Shown here: piece after piece, positions 35,507 to 44,300 of the stretch
Position numbering within the stretch: the stretch's first letter is position 1
How the letters are laid out: each line of letters starts with the position of its first letter
Origin: an uncultured Lachnospiraceae bacterium
Lineage (GTDB): Bacteria; Bacillota; Clostridia; Lachnospirales; Lachnospiraceae
Reading direction: 5' to 3'
NCBI GenBank assembly: GCA_934320845.1
Contig: CAKRFU010000015.1
Location: forward strand, 1-64,000
DNA length: 64,000 bases
Position numbers and translations under genes: made by a program
The notes under the pieces: model-generated
Told to the model about the DNA's origin: nothing
The model's input: only the letters and a program-made list of their open reading frames with translations
Databases searched by the model: none

Positions 35507-35635
35507 TATAATAGTTGTGTCTAATCAAAACGGCACACGTTATTCAGATTACCGACACTCAGTATCAGGTCGCTCCGTCCGGTTCTTAGTGTCAGGTGAA
35601 AATTACAAATACCCATTATGGGACAGGAGGTTATT
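35507..35635 (+). promoter_or_regulatory. rpsO leader with -10 box and hairpin
   Basis: TATAAT at 35507-35512 with an AT-rich upstream region (no good -35 at 17 bp). The leader then holds GACACT (35554-35559) pairing with AGTGTC (35588-35593) around a GC-richer loop with GGTCGCTCCGTCCGG. This is the position where S15 autoregulatory RNAs occur; which fold forms is inference. Confidence 0.4.
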
Positions 35636-35902
35636 ATGATTAGTAAAGAAAAGAAAGCTGAAATTATCAAGACTTATGGACGTACACCAGAGGATACAGG
35701 TTCTCCAGAAGTACAGGTAGCTCTTTTAACAGCACGCATTCTTGAGCTTAACGAGCATTTAAAAGAGAACAAGAAAGATCATCATTCAAGACGTGGTCTT
35801 CTTAAAATGGTAGGTCAGAGAAGAAATCTTCTTGCTTACTTAAAGAAGAAAGATATTGAAGCTTATCGTGAGCTTATTGCTAAATTAGGTTTAAGAAAAT
35901 AA
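35636..35902 (+). CDS. rpsO: 30S ribosomal protein S15
   Basis: 88 aa from ATG 35636 (ACAGGAGG upstream). Standard S15: [19 protein letters not shown], then [19 protein letters not shown] and [12 protein letters not shown]. Binds 16S rRNA early in 30S assembly. Followed by a terminator and pnp, the classic rpsO-pnp order. Confidence 0.99.
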   Translation: MISKEKKAEIIKTYGRTPEDTGSPEVQVALLTARILELNEHLKENKKDHHSRRGLLKMVGQRRNLLAYLKKKDIEAYRELIAKLGLRK

Positions 35903-35931
35903 TATCTTAACTTGTATTAGCATTGTGACAG

Positions 35932-35986
35932 AAGTCCTGTCAGTGAAGCCATTGGTTAAACAACGGCAGCTGACAGGACTTTTTTA
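35932..35986 (+). terminator. terminator after rpsO
   Basis: AAGTCCTGTCAG (35932-35943) pairs with CTGACAGGACTT (35970-35981), then a T run. The 26-nt loop has minor internal pairing. Confidence 0.85.
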
Positions 35987-36002
35987 CAAAGGTGTGGAAT
36001 AC

Positions 36003-36087
36003 TTGCATATATTAAAATAAAATGGTATACTTATAAAGATATTGTGTGGGCAAAAGCCGAGACTGCTGAAAAGTATATCTTTTTTTG
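36003..36087 (+). promoter_or_regulatory. pnp promoter and possible attenuator
   Basis: TTGCAT (36003-36008), 17-bp spacer, TATACT (36026-36031). Starting near the transcript 5' end, AAGATAT (36036-36042) can pair with ATATCTT (36075-36081), followed by T7, with a small GGC/GCC hairpin inside. This could be an early attenuator controlling pnp; the stem is short and AT-rich, so this part is uncertain. Confidence 0.45.
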
Positions 36088-36198
36088 TTTTACGAAACAT
36101 AAAAGCATTATTTTTTATGTTATGTTAAGGTATATTTTTCAGTTGTTTCGGGACAGGAGCCTGCATAAAATTTTGTTTTGCAGAGAAAGGAGATTTTC

Positions 36199-38286
36199 AT
36201 GGCATACAAATCATTTTCCATGGAACTTGCCGGCAGAACTCTTACAGTAGAAGTTGGAAGAGTTGCTAAACAGGCAAACGGTGCAGCATTGATGCACTAT
36301 GGCGATACTACTGTACTTTGTACAGCTACAGCATCAGAAAAACCAAGAGAGGGAATAGATTTTTTCCCACTTTCAGTAGAGTTTGAAGAAAAAATGTATT
36401 CAGTAGGAAAAATCCCGGGAGGATTTAACAAACGTGAGGGTAAGGCATCAGAGAATGCAGTACTTACTGCACGTGTTATTGACAGACCTATGCGTCCGCT
36501 TTTCCCAAAGGATTACAGAAACGATTGTTCACTTAACAACCTCGTTCTTTCAGTAGATACAGAGTGCCGTCCTGAGCTTGTTGCTATGATAGGTTCAGCG
36601 ATAGCTACATCAATTTCAGATATTCCGTTTTATGGTCCATGTGCTACAACACAGTTAGGTATGGTTGACGGAGAGTTTATTGTAAATCCGAGTCAGGAAG
36701 TATGGGACAAGGGTGACCTTAGACTTACAGTTGCTTCAACAAGAGAAAAAGTTATCATGATAGAAGCCGGAGCAAATGAAATTCCGGAAGCAAAGATGAT
36801 TGAAGCAATTTACAAGTGTCATGATGTAAACCAGACTATCATTGAATTTATTGACAAGATGGTTGAAGAAGTTGGAAAGCCAAAGCACGAATATACAAGC
36901 TGTGCTATTCCTGAAGAGATGTTTGAAGAGATTAAGAAGATTGTTCCTCCTGAAGAGATGGAAGTTGCAGTATTTTCAGATGACAAGCAGACTCGTGAGG
37001 AAAATGTACGTCAGGTAACAGAAAAACTTGAGGAAGCATTTGCAGAGAATGAAGAGTGGCTTGAAATTCTTCCGGAAGCTGTATACCAGTATCAGAAGAA
37101 GACAGTCCGCAAGATGATATTAAAAGACCATAAGCGTCCTGATGGCCGTGAGATTACACAGATACGTCCACTTGCTGCTGAGGTTGACCTTATACCTAGA
37201 GTTCACGGTTCAGCTATGTTCACTCGTGGACAGACACAGATCTGCAATATTACAACACTTGCACCTCTTTCTGAAAAGCAGAAAGTTGATGGACTTGACG
37301 CAAATGTTACAGAGAAGAGATACATGCATCATTACAACTTCCCTTCATATTCAGTTGGAGAGACAAAGCCTAGCAGAGGACCGGGACGTCGTGAAATCGG
37401 ACACGGAGCATTGGCAGAGAAGGCTCTTATACCTGTTCTTCCAAGTGAAGAGGAATTTCCATATGCTATCAGAAGTGTATCAGAGACATTTGAGTCAAAC
37501 GGTTCAACATCAATGGCTTCAACATGTGCATCATGTATGTCACTTATGGCGGCAGGTGTACCTATTAAGAAGATGGTTGCAGGTATTTCATGTGGTCTTG
37601 TTACAGGTGAAACAGATGACGATTTTGTACTTCTTACAGATATTCAGGGACTTGAAGATTTCTTTGGAGACATGGATTTCAAGGTTACAGGTACAACAGA
37701 GGGAATTACAGCAATTCAGATGGATATAAAGATTCATGGTCTTACAAGACCTATCGTAGAAGGTGCTATTGCAAGATGCCGTGAAGCAAGACTTTTCATC
37801 ATGGATACATGTATGAAACCTGCTATTTCTGAGCCTCGCAAAGAAGTAGGAAAGTATGCACCGAAGATTATTCAGATGCAGATTGATCCTCAGAAGATTG
37901 GTGATGTTGTCGGACAGAGAGGAAAGACAATAAATGCACTTATCGAGCGTACAGATGTCAAGATAGATATTACCGATGACGGAAATGTTTCTATCTGTGG
38001 AGAAGATGCAGATAAGATGGCAGAAGCTAAGAGACTTATAGAGGTCATAACTACTGATTATTATGAAGGTCAGATTCTTGAAGGAGAAGTAATAAGCATT
38101 AAAGAATTTGGTGCGTTCATCGAATTTGCACCTGGCAAAGAAGGCATGGTTCACATTTCAAAGATTGCTAAAGAAAGAATTGAGCATGTAGAGGATGTTC
38201 TTACATTAGGCGACCATGTAAAGGTTGTTTGTCTTGGAAAGGACAAGATGGGAAGAATGAGCTTTAGCATCAAAGACGTAAAATAA
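36199..38286 (+). CDS. pnp: polyribonucleotide nucleotidyltransferase (PNPase)
   Basis: 695 aa from ATG 36199 (GAAAGGAG upstream). Two RNase PH domains; the second carries EFPYAIRSVSETFESNGS and STCASCMSLMAAGVPI. The C-terminus has a KH domain (about 555-610, GDVVGQRGKTINALIE) and an S1 domain (about 620-690, GAFIEFAPGKEGMVHIS). Degrades RNA 3'-5' with phosphate. Strong terminator after it. Confidence 0.98.
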   Translation: MAYKSFSMELAGRTLTVEVGRVAKQANGAALMHYGDTTVLCTATASEKPREGIDFFPLSVEFEEKMYSVGKIPGGFNKREGKASENAVLTARVIDRPMRPLFPKDYRNDCSLNNLVLSVDTECRPELVAMIGSAIATSISDIPFYGPCATTQLGMVDGEFIVNPSQEVWDKGDLRLTVASTREKVIMIEAGANEIPEAKMIEAIYKCHDVNQTIIEFIDKMVEEVGKPKHEYTSCAIPEEMFEEIKKIVPPEEMEVAVFSDDKQTREENVRQVTEKLEEAFAENEEWLEILPEAVYQYQKKTVRKMILKDHKRPDGREITQIRPLAAEVDLIPRVHGSAMFTRGQTQICNITTLAPLSEKQKVDGLDANVTEKRYMHHYNFPSYSVGETKPSRGPGRREIGHGALAEKALIPVLPSEEEFPYAIRSVSETFESNGSTSMASTCASCMSLMAAGVPIKKMVAGISCGLVTGETDDDFVLLTDIQGLEDFFGDMDFKVTGTTEGITAIQMDIKIHGLTRPIVEGAIARCREARLFIMDTCMKPAISEPRKEVGKYAPKIIQMQIDPQKIGDVVGQRGKTINALIERTDVKIDITDDGNVSICGEDADKMAEAKRLIEVITTDYYEGQILEGEVISIKEFGAFIEFAPGKEGMVHISKIAKERIEHVEDVLTLGDHVKVVCLGKDKMGRMSFSIKDVK

Positions 38287-38313
38287 ATATAATTTTTAAA
38301 TAAAAGCACAGAT

Positions 38314-38348
38314 GGAGATTTTGATAAAAATTCAAAATCTCCCTTTTT
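38314..38348 (+). terminator. terminator after pnp
   Basis: GGAGATTTTG (38314-38323) pairs perfectly with CAAAATCTCC (38333-38342), then CTTTTT. Confidence 0.92.
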
Positions 38349-38355
38349 ATGGAAT

Positions 38356-38440
38356 AGGAAATTGCTGTAATGTAGCGGTGTACCAACAAGAATTTCGAAG
38401 AAATTCTTGCTAGGGCAAAGCGCTGGCTTTGCTCTTTTTT
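38356..38440 (+). repeat. 85-bp intergenic repeat, copy A
   Basis: Differs from copy B (47891-47975) at only 5 of 85 positions. Layout: conserved left end (to TGTAGCGGTGTACCAA), a perfect 10-bp palindromic hairpin CAAGAATTTC/GAAATTCTTG (38387-38409), then a hairpin AGGGCAAAGC/GCTTTGCTCT (38412-38435) with a T run, able to act as a terminator. It lies directly after the pnp terminator. Confidence 0.8.
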
Positions 38441-38554
38441 AAATATTTTTTGTATAAAATACTCGACAATATGCTTAAATGGTTGTAAAATATAATTAAA
38501 TGGAGAAAAAAGAGCAGATATTGGAGAAAATAAATAGGTTAGGAGTATTATTAC

Positions 38555-40603
38555 ATGAAAAAAATGGAAAATAAAAAATTTAACAGGCTGTATTATGGGG
38601 TGTTTATATGTACCTTGTTTTCTGCAATATTATGTTTTATTATCGGAGATGGTGATTTGTCATATGACAAATATGTTACATCGTTTTATGGAGACAGTTA
38701 TGGAAAGATAATAAGTATTGTAAATCAGAAAGTTATAATTGCGGGAGTGGATACAAGAGTTATTCCGGTTTTACCGTTAAATGTAAAAGCTACATTGATA
38801 ACGGCTGTAGTTTTCATAGCGGGCTGTGTTGCTGTGCAGCTGCGCACAAGAAAAAGTATATTTATTGCTCTGGCAGGATGTCTGAGTATATCGTTTATAC
38901 AGTGGTGGCTTATATATAAAGGAATATTATACATTCCTATTATAGAGATTATTGTATTTGCAGGTTTTACTTATGTAATGCTGTCTGTCATTAAGAAGAT
39001 TATATATAATTATAATACCAGAAACCTTCCGATAGGTGCTGTCGTAAAATTTGCAAAGAATATAGTAAATATGGAATCAGAAACTACATATTCCAATTAT
39101 CTTATGAATAATAAGAAACAGATTGAAAGGTCATTGTCTGCAAAGCTTGTTCATCCGGCATTGACAAAAAATTCAAGTCTTTTAAAGAAGATTGCAGCGG
39201 AAAATCATCGAAATAAGAAGTTTGTTGAAACACAGATGTTTGGAAATGACAAATTGACAAGAACAACAGTGCTGCAGACAAGAACAAAATTATTTAAGGA
39301 TTTTGAGTATCTGGCATTTATTCCCATGCCTATTATAGATAAAAGTTCGGAGGAACTTGTATATACTGTTATTGGAATAGACAAAAAAATGAGTGTGCAG
39401 AGAGCTTCTCATGTTTCAACAATGTTGTTCTCCATGTATATTTATTTCAGGGCAAGACATGAGAGAGACGAGCATCAGCGTGTATATTTTTCAATGCTTT
39501 CTCTGATGATTTCGGTAATAGATGCGAAAGACCCTGTTACAGCAGGTCATTCTCAGCGTGTAGCTGAACTTTCGAGAGATCTCGGAACATGGCTGGGTCT
39601 TGACAAACATCAGATGTTTGAACTTGAATTTGCATCACTTATGCATGATATTGGAAAGATAGGTGTTTCAGATTATGTATTGAACAAACCTAGCATCTTT
39701 ACAAAAAGTGATTTTGAACAGATGAAAAATCATACTGTACGGGGCGCTGAGATGCTTAAAGAAGTCGGTATGAGTGAGGCTATAGTAGAGGGTGTAAGAC
39801 ATCACCATGAGAGAATTGACGGGCGCGGATATCCTGATGGAATAAAAGGTGATGAGATAAATCTTATAGCTAAGATAATAAAAATTGCAGATGTTTATGA
39901 TGCCCTTACAAGCAAAAGACAATATAAAGATGCCTGGAAGATAGATAAGGCAATGAATATTATCTACAACGGAAGAGGAATAGAATTTGATTCTGACATA
40001 GCAGATGTATTTATTGAACATATGGCACCGGATACATGGATTCCGCCTATTCAGAGTACTAAAAAGTCGGGAATAGACAGTTTGGTAGATAAAGCAGTAA
40101 GCATATCTGTCGATTTTTATCAAAAATATAGTGCTGAGATGGATGATAATTATGTTCTTATGAGCAGAAATAAAGATAAAGTCGATTTCTGCCGTGAAGA
40201 TTCGTTTATGGGATATGACTGGGGCGAAACATTTAACAACAAGAAATTTCTTGTTGAAAAGCCGCTTATTGTTGCCTATGAAGATAAAACAGAAAGCCTT
40301 GTTTTTGCACAGTCATCAGATGATGAACATGTAGAAAAGATATATTATTATTTCTTTAAAGGATTTATAAATCTTGGTGTATATGTTTTAAGAAGAGAAC
40401 ATGTTGGTGTAGTTTTGGATATACTTCTCAGAGAGTATGGTTCACCGGTAAAAGTCAGCGATGAGTTTATGGCATATAAGTGTAATAAAATGAGAATAGT
40501 ATTTTATCATACAAACGATGATAAGTGTCTGCTTATCTATGCACCTGAGTATATGTGTACCAACTATGTATTTGACAGTAAAAAAACAAATATGGCAGGT
40601 TAA
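38555..40603 (+). CDS. membrane HD-GYP domain protein
   Basis: 682 aa, TTAGGAG upstream. N-terminal membrane region with helices near 12-29 and 73-145 enclosing a short external loop that recalls the end of a CHASE2 sensor. A linker (about 165-310) precedes the HD-GYP domain (about 320-500): HDIGK (His364-Asp365), HHHERIDGRGYP (416-427) with GYP intact, so c-di-GMP phosphodiesterase activity is plausible. A further 180-residue C-terminal domain (about 500-682) is unfamiliar. Stands alone; likely links an external signal to c-di-GMP. Confidence 0.88.
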   Translation: MKKMENKKFNRLYYGVFICTLFSAILCFIIGDGDLSYDKYVTSFYGDSYGKIISIVNQKVIIAGVDTRVIPVLPLNVKATLITAVVFIAGCVAVQLRTRKSIFIALAGCLSISFIQWWLIYKGILYIPIIEIIVFAGFTYVMLSVIKKIIYNYNTRNLPIGAVVKFAKNIVNMESETTYSNYLMNNKKQIERSLSAKLVHPALTKNSSLLKKIAAENHRNKKFVETQMFGNDKLTRTTVLQTRTKLFKDFEYLAFIPMPIIDKSSEELVYTVIGIDKKMSVQRASHVSTMLFSMYIYFRARHERDEHQRVYFSMLSLMISVIDAKDPVTAGHSQRVAELSRDLGTWLGLDKHQMFELEFASLMHDIGKIGVSDYVLNKPSIFTKSDFEQMKNHTVRGAEMLKEVGMSEAIVEGVRHHHERIDGRGYPDGIKGDEINLIAKIIKIADVYDALTSKRQYKDAWKIDKAMNIIYNGRGIEFDSDIADVFIEHMAPDTWIPPIQSTKKSGIDSLVDKAVSISVDFYQKYSAEMDDNYVLMSRNKDKVDFCREDSFMGYDWGETFNNKKFLVEKPLIVAYEDKTESLVFAQSSDDEHVEKIYYYFFKGFINLGVYVLRREHVGVVLDILLREYGSPVKVSDEFMAYKCNKMRIVFYHTNDDKCLLIYAPEYMCTNYVFDSKKTNMAG

Positions 40604-40645
40604 AAAACAATAGGACAATAAATTTGGAAAGAGTTTGCTTTATAT

Positions 40646-41161
40646 ATGGAAAAAAAGAAAGTTAATACAAAGAAAATTTCAGGAATAGGTCTTATGATTG
40701 CACTGGCATTTGTTCTTAGTTATATAGAATCAATGATGCCTATAAATATTGGAATCCCAGGCATAAAGGCAGGGTTTTCCAATATAGTTGTTATCTTTTC
40801 GTTGTATGTATATAGTCCTTTAGCAGCATTTGGAATTGCTATTGTCAGAATTATTCTTGTAGGATTGACATTTGGAAATTTTGCAAGTCTTATGTACAGC
40901 TTTGCAGGTGGTATGCTTAGTTTTGTGATTATGTATGTTTTGCGCAGATTGGATTTATTTTCGGTAAATGGGGTGAGTGTTGCAGGAGGTGTAAGCCACA
41001 ATATAGGTCAGATAATAGTAGCAATGATTATTCTCAAAACGAAATTGCTTATATATTATCTTCCGGCTCTTATAATATCAGGTACAATAGCCGGAATAGT
41101 AGTAGGTGTAGCAGGAGGACTGCTTATAAAAAGAATTGGAAGATACATGAATGAAATATAA
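40646..41161 (+). CDS. Gx transporter family / heptaprenyl-PP synthase component I-like
   Basis: 171 aa, five to six membrane helices. SGIGLMIALAFVLSYIESMMP, then GIKAGFSNIVVIFSLYVY and VRIILVGLTFGNFASLMYSFAGG are typical of the Gx/HepI family, whose fold resembles ECF S components. Substrate unknown; quinone or prenyl names are historical annotations. It follows the HD-GYP gene by 42 bp and ends at a terminator. Confidence 0.85.
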   Translation: MEKKKVNTKKISGIGLMIALAFVLSYIESMMPINIGIPGIKAGFSNIVVIFSLYVYSPLAAFGIAIVRIILVGLTFGNFASLMYSFAGGMLSFVIMYVLRRLDLFSVNGVSVAGGVSHNIGQIIVAMIILKTKLLIYYLPALIISGTIAGIVVGVAGGLLIKRIGRYMNEI

Positions 41162-41173
41162 GACAGAGGGGAG

Positions 41174-41207
41174 ACAGGTCATAATCTAATTATGGCTTGT
41201 TTTTTTG
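41174..41207 (+). terminator. terminator after the Gx family gene
   Basis: ACAGGTCATAAT (41174-41185) pairs with ATTATGGCTTGT (41189-41200) with G-T pairs and a 3-nt loop, followed by seven T. Confidence 0.85.
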
Positions 41208-41361
41208 TATTTTTACATATAAGGCTGCAAAACAAAAATACACCTAATATAACTTTTTTACAAAACTTTTTCAAAACAAAGTGAACAAATTGGTATTTTA
41301 TGAAAGTAATTATGGTGATAGACTTTATGTAAAGCAAAACAAGTTGTTGAAAGGAGAAGTT

Positions 41362-44300
41362 ATGAAGGATATTAAAAAATATGGAAAAAAGAGCATGACG
41401 GCGTTGTTGTCATCAGCTATGGTTTTAACCCTGCCCGGTGTAAGTGAACTTAAAGCGCAGGCGGCATCTGTTATAAACAGGGATGACAACAGTATTGTAT
41501 ATTCGGTTGACTGTGGAGACATCGATGTAAACACAGTTCCCGAGGATGGACCTCTTGGAACTCACAACAGCGTGACTGATCAGGTATATGGTGCTGACAA
41601 AAAAACAGGTTATAAATGGGGCATTGTTGACACGGTTAGCAGTCCGCTTGTAAACGGTTCATCAAGTGCAGGCGGAGTAACTACTGACTGGACATGGGCA
41701 TATGAATTTGCAGGCGGTGACCAGACTTCAAAGACAGGAACAAACCGTTATACAAAAAATCAATATGAAAAAAATACAAACAATGGAGAGAGGCAGTTAG
41801 ATTATAAGTTTGAGATAGAAAACGGAAGTTATTATATCGAGGTTGGGTTTGCAGACCCCTGGGGATGTTCAAAATCACCTTCCGTATATGCTAATCTTGG
41901 TGAAAAAGATGAGACGGAGATAGCCAAAGATTTCCAGGTAAGTTCAAACTCAGGAGTTGTGACGGGAATGGTAACTGTTACCAACGGAGAACTTACGATT
42001 AATGCAAGAGGAACGGGAGACAGCAATAAGGCAATAAATATGACTTACATCACTATTAAGGAAGCCGATGAAAAGACTCTTGCGCAGACAGATATTGACG
42101 TACTAAATATCCCTGAAACTGCAACAGGTGATATCGAACTTCCTACAAAGGGAAGTAAAGCGGAAAGTGATATTTCATGGTCAAGCAGTGATGAGAGTAT
42201 CATTACAAAAGAAGGTAAGGTAACAAGACCTGAATCAGGTCAGGCTGATTCAAAAGTCACACTTACAGCAACAGTAAAAAAAGGAGGAGTAACACTTACA
42301 AAGGAATTTATTGTAACGGTTACGGCACAAAAGGATATGACTAATCTTGAATATTTTGACAACGATAAAGTTGTTATAACAGACGAGTATTATCAGAATG
42401 CACTTGAACTTGATGTGCAGAATCTTTTGAAACTTGATGCAGACAGGCTTTTAGCTGGTTTCAGGGAAACAGCCGGATATGCTGCAGGAATGAGCGGCAA
42501 AGATATTGAGAGTTACATGAAAAACAAAAAACGCTATGAGGGCGGCTGGGAAAATTCTCTTATCGGAGGTCATACATTAGGACATTATATGTCAGCAGTT
42601 GCGCAGGGTATAGTAAATCCGGGTGTAACAGCAGAGGAAAAAGAAAAACTTACAGAGAGATTAAATTACATAATTGATGCTCTTAACGACTGCCAGAAAA
42701 AAACTGAGGGCGTGAGTGGTCTTGAGGGTTATATTTTTGGAGCAACACTTCCAAATTCATCATTTAAGAAAAATGTAGCACTTCAGTTTGACAATGTTGA
42801 AAAGGGAAGAGCAAATATCGCAACTGAGGCATGGGTGCCATGGTATACAATGCACAAGATACTTGCAGGACTTGTAGATTCATATCAGATTGCCGGAAAC
42901 AAGACGGCACTTGAAGTTGCAAACAAGCTTGGAACATGGATTGCTGACAGGGCAAACAACTGGAGTTCATCAACACAGAGCACTGTTCTTGGTATAGAAT
43001 ACGGTGGAATGAATGATGCATTGTATCAGTTATACAAGGTTAGCGATGCTTCAAACAAAGAGGATTTTTATAAGGCTGCGCATCAGTTTGACGAGGCATC
43101 ATTATTTGAGAGTGTTCTTGCAGGTTCAAAGAATGTTTTAAACGGAAAGCATGCAAATACAACAATTCCTAAGTTTTTAGGTGCACTCTGCCGCTACGAG
43201 ACTGATAATACCCAGACAAAATATCTCCAGTATGCTGAAAGTTTCTGGCAGATGGTAAAAGACAAACATACATATATTACCGGAGGAAACAGTGAGGATG
43301 AGCATTTTGGTGCTGATGAGGTACTCGACGGAGAGAGAACGGTCTGCAATAACGAGACATGCAACACATATAATATGCTTAAACTCAGCAGAAGACTTTT
43401 TGTTATAACAGGTGACAAGAAATATGCAGATTATTATGAGACGACACTTATAAATGCGATTATGTCATCACAGGATCACAAAACAGGTCTTACAATGTAT
43501 TTCCAGCCTATGGCAAGCGGATATCAGAAAGTTTTCGGAACGCTTGAAAACAGTTTCTGGTGCTGTACAGGTTCAGGAATGGAAAACTTTACAAAATTGC
43601 AGGACAGCATTTACTTCAAAGGAAAAAATGTAATTGCGGTAAACCAGTATCTCGCATCAAAAGTTACAGGTGACGGATATGCTGTAGAACAGACAGGTGA
43701 CCTTTCAAAAGATGACACAATGGTATTTGAGGTAAGTGGTGACAAAATTACATTTAATCTTAAACTCCGTATGCCGGATTGGGTAAAAGACGGTAATGCA
43801 ACAGTAAAATTCGGCGAAGAGGAATATAAATATGAAATAAAAGACGGATATATTGTTATTCCTAATGAAAAGATTAAGTCAGGTGCTAAATTCAGCATCA
43901 AACTGCCGATGGAAGTAAATGCATATAATCTTCCCGATGGAAAAGATACATATGCATTTAAGTATGGACCTTATGTGCTCAGTGCAAAACTCGGAACAGC
44001 AAACCAGACAACGACATCACATGGAGTTGCGGTTACTGTACCTGCTTCAAAGGCTGTTTCAAATGATACTATTGGTATTACAAATGCAGCTGCTGTAGAT
44101 GAATTTATCTCTAATATAAATGAAAATCTTGTGAAACAGGATGGAGAGATGAATTTTAAATTAAAAGGCACAAATGTAGATTATACATTTACAACTCATT
44201 ATAATCAGGACGAGGAAAACTATGGTATCTACTGGACATATTATGTAGATGCTGACGGAAGAAACAGTCAGGCCGTACTTGAAGAGAAGCAGAAAAACAG

